DNA of 64,000 nucleotides from the NCBI RefSeq assembly GCF_014529535.1, contig NW_023503616.1, positions 1,116,001 to 1,180,000 on the forward strand, written 5' to 3'. Source of the DNA: Bradysia coprophila. Taxonomy: Eukaryota > Arthropoda > Insecta > Diptera > Sciaridae. Position 1 is the first letter of the stretch, and each line of letters starts with the position of its first letter. The position numbers and the translations under genes were made by a program. Under the pieces are notes generated by a model, which was given only the letters and a program-made list of their open reading frames with translations, searched no databases and was not told where the DNA came from. Below, piece after piece: positions 1 to 11,574 of this stretch.

Positions 1-2169
1 CGCTACTCGTAAAATTCACCAGCACTGCAAATGAGGTATCAATGGAAAGCTTACAACTAGCATATTAGGTTCACATTAAGCGTCATCAGTACCAGCCCAG
101 ACCTGTCAAAAGTTCAAACAGATTTTGAAAATTTTTGTTGTACATTTTTTACAACATCTATCAATGAATCTAATGAAACTAGACATTCACCGAAAGTAGT
201 TGAACTCAGCTTTATAATGAGCCCACTCTCACCCGGAACGATCGCCAAAAAATTAGGTTAAAGACACCCTTTTTCCATCTTCGGATATCTTCAGCCAGGA
301 ACCAGGTGTAGCTCGAGACTGTGTGATGCCTGTTTTGAGGTCTACTGGCAAAGACCTTTCAAACCATGTGTATATTCATCCCAGACGAAATAATAGCACT
401 TTTTCACTGCTAAACTGCTATTATTTCACCTAGTTAGATAAATTTTTTAAAGCTGAATATCTGCTTTTAAGATAGTTGTCCGGTGCACAAATTATATTTT
501 TCTACTTCAATTTAATTTCTGTTAAAGTACTTCATAAGTATTTTGAATTCTGCCACCACATAACACACCATGATTTGTGAACATATTTACCCATCCCGCC
601 TCATTCACAATGATAAAATTTTTCCGTGTCAATATCGTTTTCGTTATTGTTGGAAATTATTGGTTTTGTCGTTATTGTGTGATTTGCTAAAGTTCTCTAA
701 TATGTCCTATTACGGTTGTTTAACACAAAGTTAATTTAAGTGTTTTAAATACAATGAGTGAACTTAGCGAGGTCTGAAATGTACTTCTTTACCAACCCCA
801 ACATTTTTTTAAAGACATTTTAGTAGTGAACCACGGTGAATGTCAATTTTTTTTAGTTGAAGATGGTGGAGGACTTGTCCCTGATCATTTTCCAATAACA
901 ATTAAAATCGCTTGTACTGGGGGCTTTTGAGAAAAACCAATTTTTATACCTTAATCTTTCCGACTACCACATACAGCATCATATTCCTTATGAGTACAAT
1001 ATGTATTTAATCGCATAGAGGGAAGCAGTGCCACCCTACTCAAAAGTTGAATATAAAAAGTAGATTTTTTTATTGAAATCCATTCAAATCATATTTTTTT
1101 CATTAATTTTATGTATCAGATGTAGTTTTAATTAGTAATATAAACATGATTTGTGTGCGTTTCCACGAAAAATTTACTTTTTATACTCAACTTGTGAGTA
1201 GGTTGACTCTGCTTCTCTCTATACATATTGTACTCATAAGTAATATGCTGCATGTGGTATCATTAGAAAGGTAAAGCCTCAGGCATTTTAGGTACATCCA
1301 CTTTCAACTAAAAAAAAAATCAAGCTCACGTGCATGATAACTTTAGTAAAATATCTAGTAATAGGAGTTGTTGATTTTGCTTCTCCTTACCCTACACTCC
1401 CTTTACGCCTCAGTACGTAAAAGTAACATTTCCAAAATGGCGACCCCACTCCTATACAAAAAATCTTGTTCCAAAACTGGTATTTTGCGCAGTATGTGTG
1501 CCACACATTATATTCCATTTAGACACATCATATTAAAATAGCTTGGTTTCTTGAATAGTTATTTATGCAACAAGTTTCCAAATGAAGTGGGTTTTGTCAC
1601 TAAACGAGCGAAGCAAGCACAACCGAACAGATCTAGGAATTGGGAAATATTTTTCTAAAATGTAAGACTTTCACCATTGATCCGAACATAAAACTCGAAC
1701 TTTTTTAAACATTTTGGTTTTAGATTTTCTTTACAGACCTATAAGTCGACTTAGAATAAATATTTAAAAACCAGCAAATCCGCCCTCCGTCTCTGAAGTA
1801 TATTTTATTTTGTTTGTAAAATGGGTTGTATTAAAACTGATACTTAGAGGCATAAACTTAAATATTTAGCGTTATGTGTAGAAACACAGAATACTTGAAA
1901 TAAGTAAAAAGAATAGATAACTTGATGCGATTTTACCCTTTTAATTGAGTGATGTCAAAGTCAGCTTCGGTGCTTGAGAGTGCTATGGTAGAAAATAAAA
2001 TGTAAATTTACTTTCCATGCTTAGGAGTAAGTAGTATGCAAAAAACATCGACCGCCTCAAACTATTTTTTAGCTTCAAAACTATACTCAAGCTAAAAACG
2101 AAGATAATTAATTCCGACATAAAAATACAAGCGGGCTATTACTAAGTCGTATTATCGACTAAAAAGCGT
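1..2169. other. Non-coding, AT-rich flank
   Basis: No reading frame, splice pattern or RNA gene stands out. The stretch contains one foldback repeat (947-1277). At about 1557-1612 it shares a block (starting TAGTTATTTATGCAACAAG) with 4371-4412, followed in both by an AAACG(A/G)GCGAAGC-type motif, which suggests two decayed copies of one repeat. Confidence 0.5.
947..1277. repeat. Foldback (long imperfect inverted repeat)
   Basis: The arm at about 947-1070 is the imperfect reverse complement of about 1166-1277. Both arms carry a TATGAGTACAATATGTAT block and a TTGAATATAAAAAGTA-type block in matching order, separated by roughly 95 bp of loop. No transposase frame is present, so it looks like a non-autonomous inverted-repeat element. 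Target-site duplication not resolved. Confidence 0.65.
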
Positions 2170-2175
2170 TGAAAA

Positions 2176-3318
2176 ATGGAGTATTTCTTGAAAATCATCG
2201 AGCGAGTACACTCAAAGGTGGACCTCGGAGTTACAATTGACGATAAACTGTCATTCAATGAGCATGTCGATTTGGTAACAAGGAAGGCATATCGTCTGAT
2301 AGGTTTCATTTTTCGCTGTGGAAGATATTTTTCTAACCAAACAAGCATGATGATTCTTTACAACTCTCTCGTCCGAAACAGGTTGGAATATTGCTCGTCG
2401 GTCTGGAGTCCGTTCTATCTCAATGCAATCGATCAAATTGAACGTGTTCAGAGGAAATTCTCAAGGATGTTTTTCTACAAATTCAACATGGAGAAACAAT
2501 CATACGACAAAAGGCTAAAGTTTCTGAAGTTACACTCGTTGGAGTCACGACGGTTGGAAAATGACGAACTCACTCTGTTCAAACTGATCCATCATCGTAT
2601 CGATTCTCAACTTTATCATCATCAGGGCGGTGTCTCGCTAAAGAGGATAGTTGAGAAAAAAGACCTAGGTGTGTTTTTCACTGCTGACATGAGTTTTAAC
2701 AGACACGTTGAATACGTTGTGGGCAAGGCCTATGCAATGCTTGGATTTGTCAAGCGCATTTGTAAGGATTTTCGTAACGTTGACGCCCTCAGGAGCGTGT
2801 ACTTTGCCCATGTCAGGTCTCACATGGAATATGCGTCGGTTGTCTGGTCTCCCTATTATCAGGTACACAGCGATAGGATTGAATCAATCCAAAAGAAGTT
2901 CGTAATTTATGCGCTGAGGCGCACTGTGAGGAGGGATGCTAACTACAGGCTTCCGCCCTACGATGATAGGTGCCAGTTGATTGGTGTGGAGAGGCTTTTG
3001 CGGAGGAGGCTGAACTTGTGCGCTATTTTTGCCTTTGATGTTCTGCGCGGTAAGTTAGACGCACCCGCTTTAGCATCGAGATTGAACTGGAGTGTCCCGG
3101 TTAGGCAGTCGCGGAATATCGGCGGTTTGCGTCTAGAAAGGCATCGTACGAACTATGGCCAGTTTGAACCATTGAATGACGTGGCTAGAACGTTTAATTT
3201 GTTTGCTGCTTTTTATGACGATGATGTTTCCAGAAGTGTGTTTCGTAAGAGAGTGAAGTCGGCAATTTTATCGAACGAAGTAATGAGAAGGAACGGATTT
3301 ATTTTGACGTTAGACTGA
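2176..3318 (+). pseudogene. Chimeric 380-aa ORF of two LINE RT C-termini
   Basis: This open frame is not one gene. Residues about 1-150 come from the outer LINE and about 155-380 from the inner LINE, which happened to insert in frame. The result reads as two consecutive, partly alignable copies of the same RT thumb/C-terminal region (VDLGV...SFNEHVD then KDLGV...SFNRHVE). The ATG at 2176 is preceded by an in-frame TGA (2170-2172), so the start is accidental. No catalytic motif is present. Confidence 0.8.
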
Positions 3319-3719
3319 TTTATATTTACTCTTTTGACCTGACTTAACAATCATGTTAATTTCTTCTTTTTATTTTGTTTCATTGATCGTTCGAGTTGGC
3401 AGTTCTCACGTCAATTGCGTTGGAACGACATTGTGGAGCCGTGTGATATGCGTCATTCGATTTCTGAGGACGTCTTTAATTTAACCAACTTTCATTGGTG
3501 GCAAACAAGGCAGAGGGCAGATGAGGTTCCGACGGGTCGACTGGGCCAACATGGCTGCTTCCGGTTCTGCCTTTTCAGTCATTTCACCGTAATGCTGTGA
3601 CTGAGCTGTAATGTTATTGACGAACTACCGAGATGATATGTACGAATATTGTTGTGATTTGAGCCAGTAGGTTTTTGTCTACCGTTGGCTTTTGTAAAAT
3701 TAAATTAAATTAAATTAAG
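2625..3719 (+). mobile_element. 5'-truncated LINE (inner), nested in the outer LINE
   Basis: From about 2625 a second, different reverse-transcriptase C-terminus begins (VEKKDLGVFFTADMSF, HVRSHMEYASVVWSPYY, RLERHRTNYGQFEPLND) and ends with a stop at 3316-3318. A roughly 380-bp 3' UTR ends in four TAAAT-type pentamers at 3697-3719. Directly after that tail the outer LINE's reading frame resumes, which fixes the 3' junction. The 5' junction lies between about 2615 and 2640; no clear target-site duplication was found. Confidence 0.8.
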
Positions 3720-4090
3720 TTTGATCGACGTTCTACATCCACACGGCAAAAGACTTTGTTTTACCTTCCAAAATTCAAGACTAATGTACAGAGAAATTGT
3801 CCTATTTATCGCCTGCAAGAGCACCACGACGTATATTTCTCACGATTAAACTTAATGGATGACAGGTTTTCTGTTTTTAAGAGCCTAGTCAAGGATCATT
3901 TCGCTTTTTGATTTTGATTATAGTGATGGTTGTTGACATTGTTAACGTTTTGCTATGCTTTTGGTTTATAATTTTTCCTAATGTTTTCCATTTTTGTAAT
4001 TTGCTGATTGACATATTATTGGGCTTTGGCCTGTTTGTTGATCATTAAACAGATAAAAAAAAAATAAATAAAATAAATAAAAAAAAAAAA

Positions 4091-6640
4091 TTACAATTAC
4101 CTCTTCAATAAAAGATGAAATCGAGTGAATTGTGTAATGATAATAGTGCAGTGTGTAAGTCGAGACCTCGGTCAAATTATTGAATGACCAGTTGTGGGTT
4201 CGAAACAAAAATAATTCGAGAAAAACGTTGGATCCAACTCGGTGATGAATACTTTTTAGGCACATGGCGTGCCACACTCAACTTACAGCCTCGAGTGTCA
4301 ATCTACTCTACACATCTATTGCCTAATTTTTTGAACAATTGATAATTTTCAGTAATTTTCTCTGTGTGTAAATAGTTATTTATGCAACAAGATGTTATCA
4401 AACGGGCGAAGCGAGATTTATAACCACATCGTGTGAAGAAAACCACCTTTTTTGCAGCTTATTGCAGCGCCGTTGCAGAAAGTGTTTGATGAGCTATAGA
4501 TTTTCTTTTCATTTTATGTCTGTTTTGTCAAAATTCCGTGCGTAATTCAGTGTTTAGGTATAATTGAAATCTAAAGTCTCTGATGAGGTCTGAGGTAACC
4601 ACACGAAAATTCAACTTTTCGTTTTCATATCGAATTACGATAGTTATAGTGATGCTACCAAGTACACAAAAAATCGTAGTTTTATATTTTTAAGTTATGC
4701 ACATAATGTTGTACATAAAGTATACTTTTCCAACAATATTTTTTTCTTCTCAATTCTGAAACCACAAATAAACGAACTTTTCTTCCATAAAATTTAAGTT
4801 TATTTGACGAAAATGTAATAAAGGAGCAACTAAAGGAAATGCTTTTCCTCAATTTCTTTTTTTCCACTCCATTCAATATACAAGAAAAAAAAAATCCTGG
4901 AAACTGAAAAGACTACTGTGCATGTGTGTCGGGCAAAACATACTGTAAGATATATACAATATATTACGGTTTACAAGAAACATTATCGAATAGATCTGTT
5001 TAAATCCAAAGTTCGTTATCAAACAAATATTTGCTTTGACGACGTATGAAGGAAGACTTTATGTGTATTACTCCCTTTGAAAAGCCACATAATATGTGTA
5101 CACATAAATCAGTACATAAAAATGTCTCGTCGCATAGTTGTGTACCTAACGAGTAATTAGATTTTGATTTGATTTTTTATATAAGAATTTGTCGTTTATC
5201 TTGTTGTCAGTCTTTACGTGTAGTCTAGTACTGATTTGCAATAAATTGATGTGGAAAGATGGGACGTTCAAATATATATACACTAAAGACACATAAAAAA
5301 AAATTTAATTTAGACGAAAGTGTTTCCGTTTGTCTGCCTATCGAAACACATTGCTGCTTAGGAAGGTACGTGCGACACGAGCTTTTAAGCTTAACGTCCG
5401 ATTTGTCAATAATGCGAAGACCTACACGAAAATAAAATTTTCTTTTGTTTCGAAATTTATTAGGCGAAATATTAAGACCCACTCTTTACATCCATTAGAA
5501 CTTTTAAATCGAAATCTAATTCTGTCGATACGAAAAGAAATCATAACTGAACCCGAACAAATTATGGAAAAATGTCAGGTTAATAACAAAGCGAAATTGA
5601 TTTAGCAGTAAGTATATATCGTACGTACAAGTACGGTAACTGCGTTAGTAATTAAAATCAACGCTCTTCATTAATCAAATAACGCACATATTCCTGCTGA
5701 AGACATACATAATTTGGATTAGTTACGCTTGGATTGTATTCAACCTCTTTGTGTTCCATGCACATCATACGATATATATGCTTTCTGGATGGCATCGATA
5801 TGCTCAATCCCATAAACAAAGGCTACATCTTCTGTGTGCACCTATGCATACATTTTCCAGCATATGATCTCATTGCGTTTGATTTTGCGTATAAGCGAAA
5901 AATTCCGAAGCATTTGTTTGAAATGCACATCCTCTGCAACACTGACATGCATCTTTTTCTTTGATCAAAGTTAGTCAGTAATGAAAGATTCTAAATTCTA
6001 ATTAGGGTGGCTTTTAGTATTTACCTTTTTGTAAAAAGTTTCCATACATGCTTCTCGTCAGATAAATCCTCCTACACATTATGGGGCGAGAAAAATGTCT
6101 TTAACTTTTTAAATACGAACCGAACACCCGAACACCCACTTAAAAGTTTTATTTATTTTTTTGCGAGCATCATAAAAACACATCAAATGATTTTCCGTCT
6201 TTTTAAGTCAAATAAATTTCCATTGTACATATATAAACTGTTCATAGGTAAACGAAACCTTCTATTCTATCTCCATTAATTAGTCAATATCAAGGTAAAT
6301 GTAAATTATGTTCCAAACAATATTTAAAGGGTAAAATCTTTATATATCTATATCTAAGTCTTTGCCATAGAATTTTAATAAGTATTTTAATTTTAACGAG
6401 TTTATTAAATTGTTGAAGCGTCACTATAATAAGAGCTTTAGTAGCTTACGTATCGTGCAGAAAATGAATTCCTTTGATCTCGTCGTCAAGCGCTTAGTAT
6501 AGCGGAAAATTTATTTGAAAATTGAAACAATTTAATCAAAAAAAAAGAAAATTAAAAAAACCCTTAATAGACAGTTTGGTTGTACTTTATCGTTATCTAT
6601 GTGTATATAAGACTATTTCTTGACCAAATGTTAGAAATAA
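4091..6640. other. Intergenic, no gene recognised
   Basis: AT-rich sequence with homopolymer runs. Several short open frames (for example 5330-5605, 5734-5964 and 6007-6279) show no domain, no paired splice sites and low-complexity composition, so I treat them as chance. A block at 4371-4412 repeats one at 1557-1612. Confidence 0.5.
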
Positions 6641-6780
6641 CTTTCATACAAATTAGTAATCTATTTGTCACTTCTGTCACTCAAAGCACTTTTGTTGGAA
6701 GTGCGATGGTATTTAAAGTGAAGCTTTTTAAAATAAAATGGGATGTCCACCCGCGTATCAAACAAAAAAAAATATTTGAA

Positions 6781-7596
6781 TTAAGGACTCACATTAGGAT
6801 TAAATCCAGAATTTTTAACGGGATTTTCTTTAGATTCGTATGCAACAATATTTTCTTTAGACTCACCTCCTACATTTTCAAAAGTATATCCTTCAACTCT
6901 CTCTTTTTCCAAAGGATGTTCTCCTATCACTTCATTTTTTAAATGGTTTTCTTCAGTCTCACCTCCAGCATTATTAACAGAATTTGTGTAAGGCTCCTTC
7001 CTAGAATTTTCTAAAGATTGAACTTCGTCAATCGCAGAGATTTTAGGTTGTGCGTCGTTTACACAGCTATCATATTGTGGCGGAAGTGACTCTGAGTCAT
7101 TCAAAGCATTTTCTTCCACTAACTTTTTTCGTTCTTTAGCTAGTGAAACGGAACAACACATGAAGTAGAATTCGATCATGGCCAACAAGAAACAATTGAA
7201 GTTGAAGCAGATTATAAGGGGAATAACAGTTCCAAATTGTAGGATATAGTAGTGGCACATTCGGTCTATGTAGACTTTATCAACCTGCGAAAAATACTAT
7301 TTTGTGTTTACTTTTTTTTTTAAATGTTACATACGTCTTACGGTTGTGGCACCCCGTATAAACCAGTAAGCACATCTGATGGTTATTATAGATACAGGAA
7401 TCGAAATTATCATATAGAAAGCCAAACTCGTTTTGGAAACATGTGGAAGCATATTATCTTTCAGTTCAGCATCGAAATAGAAGACAAAAAGAGCGACTGA
7501 AACAGCAACGGTCATGACAACCCGGCAAACTGCAACAACAATGCAGCCCACTTTGAGTTCACAGCATCCACAAAAGGTGTTAACATGTGTAACCAT
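6781..7596 (-). CDS. PPxY-motif multi-pass membrane protein, copy 1 (LAPTM4/DUF4728-like)
   Basis: Two exons, 7596-7342 and 7284-6781, joined across a 57-bp GT-AG intron (donor GTAAG at 7341, acceptor CGCAG ending 7285), give 252 aa. A GTG-led extension to 7617 exists, but ATG 7596 is aligned with the ATG of copy 2. Residues about 15-40 and 55-80 are membrane segments; exon 2 opens with a long hydrophobic stretch (about 97-128) that could form one or two more. A Cys-rich CGCCELKVGC precedes TM1. PPQY at 153-156 fits a NEDD4-type WW-domain ligand, as in LAPTM4 endolysosomal proteins. The tail to residue 252 is hydrophilic with degenerate EN/KEN repeats. Family assignment rests on topology plus PPxY and is tentative; the gene structure is firm. 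Confidence 0.75.
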
Positions 7597-8898
7597 CACT
7601 TTTAACTTGTGTTTCACAATTTCGTCACTGGATTCTTTTGACCTTTTTCAGGAAAGAATGAACAGACAACACTCAATCGAACTACCAAATGAAATCAGAA
7701 AACCGAAAACAGGACAATACGCATACGACGCAGAGCCGTAACTAGACGTAGCTTCGGTTGTAATTTTGAGATTCATTCATTCATATTTTTCTGAAAAATA
7801 TCAAATTAGATGCTTCGCGAAGATTTACAATGAGCAGAGACGTATAAAAGTCGATGAAAGTACAAACCATCAGGGCCATACTCACCATTGAAAGGTGAGT
7901 TTGTTTATATGAAATCGCTATTTCCTCCGCTCCATACAAATTTTAACATTAAACCATACCTATAGACTCTATAGTATAGAGTACACTTTCATTAACAATA
8001 ATAATAGTCTGTTCGTTCATCTCATAAAATCCCACTACCAATTACGGACCTGTAAACAAAAAATCTGTTGGATTCAACGGCGCCAAAAAAATGGATTTTC
8101 CTCTTTATATGTTACTACTATAGTACCCGGCTTTGTTCGGCATTATTTTAATGTCACGTATTTTATTGTGTTAAAAATAATATAGCGCGTCAAGAACAAA
8201 TTTTCCTATAAAGAGACAAGCAAACAAACCAATAAACCAACAAACAGACATTAAACTTTATATTATAGATTGCATTGAATAAGAAAATATAGATGAAAAA
8301 AGCCGGTTTGCTTCTTGATTTGCTCAGTGTCGCTGTTGTCTTTCGCTTGAATAAAATGTTTGAAATGGTTTGACTCGTCCAGCATCAAATCTGAATTTAT
8401 GCTGAGTTAGTTTCGTTTTTTTACATTCGATCTATGAGTTTTTTAGAACTTGAAGTGTTGCAAAATAATAAGAGCAATAGCGACAAATAAAAAAAAAGAA
8501 CAGAAGTATGTGGGGTGTCTGAAACATAAGAGGAAACTTACACATACAGTCTCAATACAGAAAAGTTGACAGATAGTTTTATCGCTGTGTATCCTATCCT
8601 ATGATAGCAACACGTATAAAAATATACCAACAGAACGTATTTTCCTAAGATGTGGATTGTTTACGTACAATAGAACGTATCCATGTCAGTTCGTGACGCA
8701 TTTTGTTGTTGTAAGATTCACTTAAAAAAAAATGTTGGGTCACATTCTCGTTGTTAAAATTTTTTCGCAGAGTACGTCACGTAAAACGACATCACTTGTT
8801 TCGGAAGTACATCAGTTTGGTGTGCTAAGTCCACTTAAAGCTCGACTGTACGCTGGAACCTTGCTTATGACTTCTTACCGCAAGGGTTGGTGCAAGAA

Positions 8899-9434
8899 TA
8901 GTGTAGTCGATAACGCAGCGAGTTCCAGCAAACGAGTGATTGGAGGTTGTTGAGGACGTCGAAGAAATAGTTTCCTGAAGAAGAAACAAAGAATTCCATC
9001 TCACCATTCCCCTCCACACCCCTTTAAAGTTTAAGTACAGAGGTGTCTTTGTCGAATTATTGACAGGGCATATTTAAGAAATTATTTAGCTTTAACCTTA
9101 AATTTAAAACATCAATTTGAATAAAAGTCGGAAAAGTCTTGAACGATTTGGAAAATTCGGAAAATCTAACTACACCAAAAAAAACTTTGAACCTTTACCT
9201 TTAAAATGTGCTATCACATGTTTTCTCCGTTTCACACAGCCCTGTCAATAATTTGACAAATACACCTCTGCACTTAAACTTTGAAGGGGTGTGGAGGGGA
9301 AGGGTGAGGTGGAATTTTATGTCTCTTCTTCAGGAAAATATTTCTTCGATGTCCGCGACAACCTCCAATCACTCATTTGCTGGAACTCGCTCGGTAAACG
9401 TTCCTTAACAAAATTTGCGTTATCGACTACACTA
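8899..9434. mobile_element. Foldback element inserted upstream of gene copy 1
   Basis: Left arm 8899-9075 and right arm about 9238-9434 are inverted copies: both ends carry TAGTGTAGTCGATAACGC, then an AACTCGCT/AGCGAGTT block, a ..CCTCCAATCACTC.. block and a CCCCTCCACACCCC block. In the duplicate unit the site is uninterrupted (GGTACAAGAATTC at about 13512), so the element is a clean insertion of 536 bp with GAA (or AGAAT) repeated at both ends. The open frames at 8732-8953, 8825-9019, 9208-9408, 9291-9548 and 9317-9535 are by-products of these arms. Confidence 0.8.
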
Positions 9435-9587
9435 GAATGTCCCACCAATCTAAAGAATCTAATAGATAATGTCCAATTTACAATGTATGTGTCCTCTCTC
9501 CTCTTAAGTATATCAAGTTTTCGTAATAAGTTCAAACTTTTGAATTAAAATGCGTCTGTTTCATCACCTTCGACATAAATAATGGTT

Positions 9588-9590
<3 letters not shown>

Positions 9591-9623
<33 letters not shown>
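9591..9623. repeat. (TA)n microsatellite
   Basis: About 16 uninterrupted TA dinucleotides. It is absent from the matching position of the relic unit near 19780. Confidence 0.95.
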
Positions 9624-9627
<4 letters not shown>

Positions 9628-9998
9628 GTATGCTTCTGTTATAACAGATGCAGTTATTATGTTTTCCGTTTTTTGGAGGTCCCATCCTTGTGTCAAAAAG
9701 TGACTAATTTTCTCGTCGATATTTACGTTACGCCATTAACATTACATGATATTCACAACACATGCCCCTTAATTACAACTCAGAGAAAAAGTATCTGTAT
9801 TTCTTGCATGCAGTAAATAACCTGTATTGAAACAGATCCCATTTCGAGATTATACTGTTAAAGTACTCGGCTAATTCAGGACTCGAAGCACTTTTGCTTC
9901 ACGTGCGTTGGTATAAAGTGAAATTTGTGATTATCAATGCAGAAATAATTATTTCGATTTTTTTTATGCTATACAACCAATTATGAGTATATTTCGAA

Positions 9999-11083
9999 TT
10001 AAGGACTAACATTAAGATTAATTCCAGAATTTCTATCGGGATTTTCTTTGTACTCAAATCCAACACTATTGTCTTTACCCTCACCTTCAACATTTTTGAG
10101 AGAATTTTCTTCGTGCGTCATCGTAACGTTTTGAAAAACTTTTTCATCAGACTCCTGTCCAGTATTTTCTTCAGACACTAACCCAAGATTTTCTTTAGGC
10201 TCTCTTTCTCGATTTTCAAAAGGATATCCTTCTACTCTCGCTTTTTCCAAAGGATTTTGTTTAGTCTCCACTTCAGCATTATTAAAAGAATTTGTGTCAG
10301 GCTCCTTCCCAGAATTATTCAAAGATTGAGCTTCATCCGTATGTATCGCAGAGATCTTAGGTTGTGTGTCGTTTACACAGCTATCATATTGTGGCGGTGG
10401 TGCCTCATAGTCGTTCAAAGCATTTTCTTCCACTAACCTTTTTCGTTGTTTAGCTAGTAAAACGGAACAACACGTGAAGTGGAATTCGATCATGGCCAAA
10501 AAGAAACAATATAAGTTGAAGCAGGCGATAAGAACAATAATAGTTGCGAATTGTATCATATAGTAGTGAGACATTCGATCTATTTGAACTTTATCGACCT
10601 GTGAAAATGTTTTTTGTTTTTATATATTTTCTTGATAATGTTACATTATATGTCTTACGGTTGTGGCACCCCGTATAAACCAATAAGGGGCCGTTCATAA
10701 ATTACGTAACGCTAGAGGGGGGAGGGGGGGGTATGAGGCAAGCGTTACGGTTCTAACAAAATTGGGTCAAACTTGACCCTTTTAGCGTTACAGACCCGGG
10801 GGGGGGGTCTGAAAAATGTTGATTTTTGCGTTACGTAATTTATGAACGGCCCCTAAGCACATCGGATGGTTATTATAGATACTGGAATCGAAATTATCAT
10901 ATAGAAAGCCAATCCACTTTCCGAAACATGTTGAAGTATATTTTCTTTTAATTCAATATTCAAATATGAGACGAAAAGTGCGAGAGAAGCAGCCACGGTT
11001 ATGACGACTCGACAAACTGCAACAACAATGCAGCCCACTTTGAGTTCACAGCATCCACAAAAGGGTTCTAAACGCCTAACCAT
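9999..11083 (-). pseudogene. PPxY membrane protein, copy 2, broken by a MITE
   Basis: Paralogue of the 6781-7596 gene with the same intron position: exon 1 runs 11083-10659 (donor GTAAG at 10658) and exon 2 runs 10598-9999 (acceptor CACAG). A 167-bp MITE plus its 3-bp duplication (170 bp added) sits inside exon 1. Subtracting it leaves 255 bp, exactly the length of copy 1's exon 1, and would give 284 aa. As it stands, translation ends in TAG at the MITE edge after IRCA, giving about 76 aa with two membrane segments only. Exon 2 is otherwise uninterrupted, with PPPQY and a longer EN-repeat tail, so the break looks recent. A truncated product or an allele without the MITE are alternatives. Confidence 0.8.
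10687..10853. mobile_element. 167-bp MITE, 3-bp TSD (PIF/Harbinger-like)
   Basis: The ends are inverted repeats: GGGGCCGTTCATAAATTACG at the left and its exact complement at the right, continuing as TAACGC. TAA at 10684-10686 and 10854-10856 is the target-site duplication, confirmed by the empty site in copy 1 (CAGTAAGCACATC at about 7365). A 3-bp TWA duplication is typical of PIF/Harbinger elements. The interior has G-runs and a short palindrome (GGGTCAAACTTGACCC). Confidence 0.92.
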
Positions 11084-11574
11084 CACTTTTAATTTTAGCT
11101 TTACAGTTTAGTCACTGGATTCCTTTCAACGATTTTAAGAAAGAAACAAAGAACAGACAACACTCAATCGAACTACAAACTGAAATCAGAAAACTGAAAA
11201 CAGGATAATACGCATACGACGCAGAGCCGTAACTAGACGTAGCTTTGGTTGTAATTTTGAGAAACGAAAATCATTGAAATTGTCACAAAAATAAATTAAA
11301 ACTCCAAAATATCGGTCAACAATGTTATCAACTTCACGAAGATTTATAATGAGCAGAGGTGTGCAGTCTGTTCGTTCAACTTATAAAAACCTACTAGCAA
11401 TTACGGACCTGTACACAAAAATGCTGTTAGATTCAACGGCGCCGGAAAAATGGATTTTCTTCTTTATATGTAACTGTATTGAATATGAAAATATATAGAT
11501 GAAAAGAGCGGGTTTGCTTCTTGATTTGCTCAGACAACAGTGACAGTCTTTCGCTTGAATAAAATGTTTCCAAT

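Larger units (their letters stand above)
2170..4090 (+). mobile_element. 5'-truncated LINE (outer), split by a second LINE
   Basis: Codons 2176-2625 encode the end of a non-LTR reverse transcriptase (KVDLGVTIDDKLSFNEHVD, then LVRNRLEYCSSVWSPF). The same protein resumes after the inner insertion at about 3720 (RQKTLFYLPKFKTNV ... DDRFSVFKSLVKDHFAF) and stops at 3909. An untranslated tail then ends in A-rich AAATAAATAAA repeats near 4050-4090, the usual LINE 3' end. The catalytic YADD region and endonuclease are absent, so this is a dead 5'-truncated copy. The clade looks jockey/CR1-like, judged from the C-terminal motif order. Confidence 0.8.
6650..9890. repeat. Segmental duplication, unit 1
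   Basis: Unit 1 is collinear with 9890-13790. Shared landmarks in order are the 4-TM gene, its upstream leader (7621-7770 matches 11100-11260), a block at 8030-8120 (matches 11380-11470), 8290-8350 (matches 11480-11560), 8390-8540 (matches 11775-11950), 8590-8800 (matches 12005-12420 and 13270-13350), 8820-8898 (matches 13430-13520) and 9440-9560 (matches 13525-13630). Differences are mostly discrete insertions in one copy. Confidence 0.75.

Noticed and set aside
2176..3318. A single 380-aa gene with a duplicated domain
   Set aside because: The two halves belong to two different LINEs; the outer one resumes after the inner poly-pentamer tail.
7594..7617. GTG start extending the 4-TM protein by seven residues
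   Set aside because: Eukaryotic initiation at GTG is unlikely, and ATG 7596 aligns with the ATG of the paralogue.
8732..9548. Cluster of overlapping 60-85-codon ORFs on both strands
   Set aside because: They fall on the mirror-image arms of the 8899-9434 foldback and show no independent coding signal.
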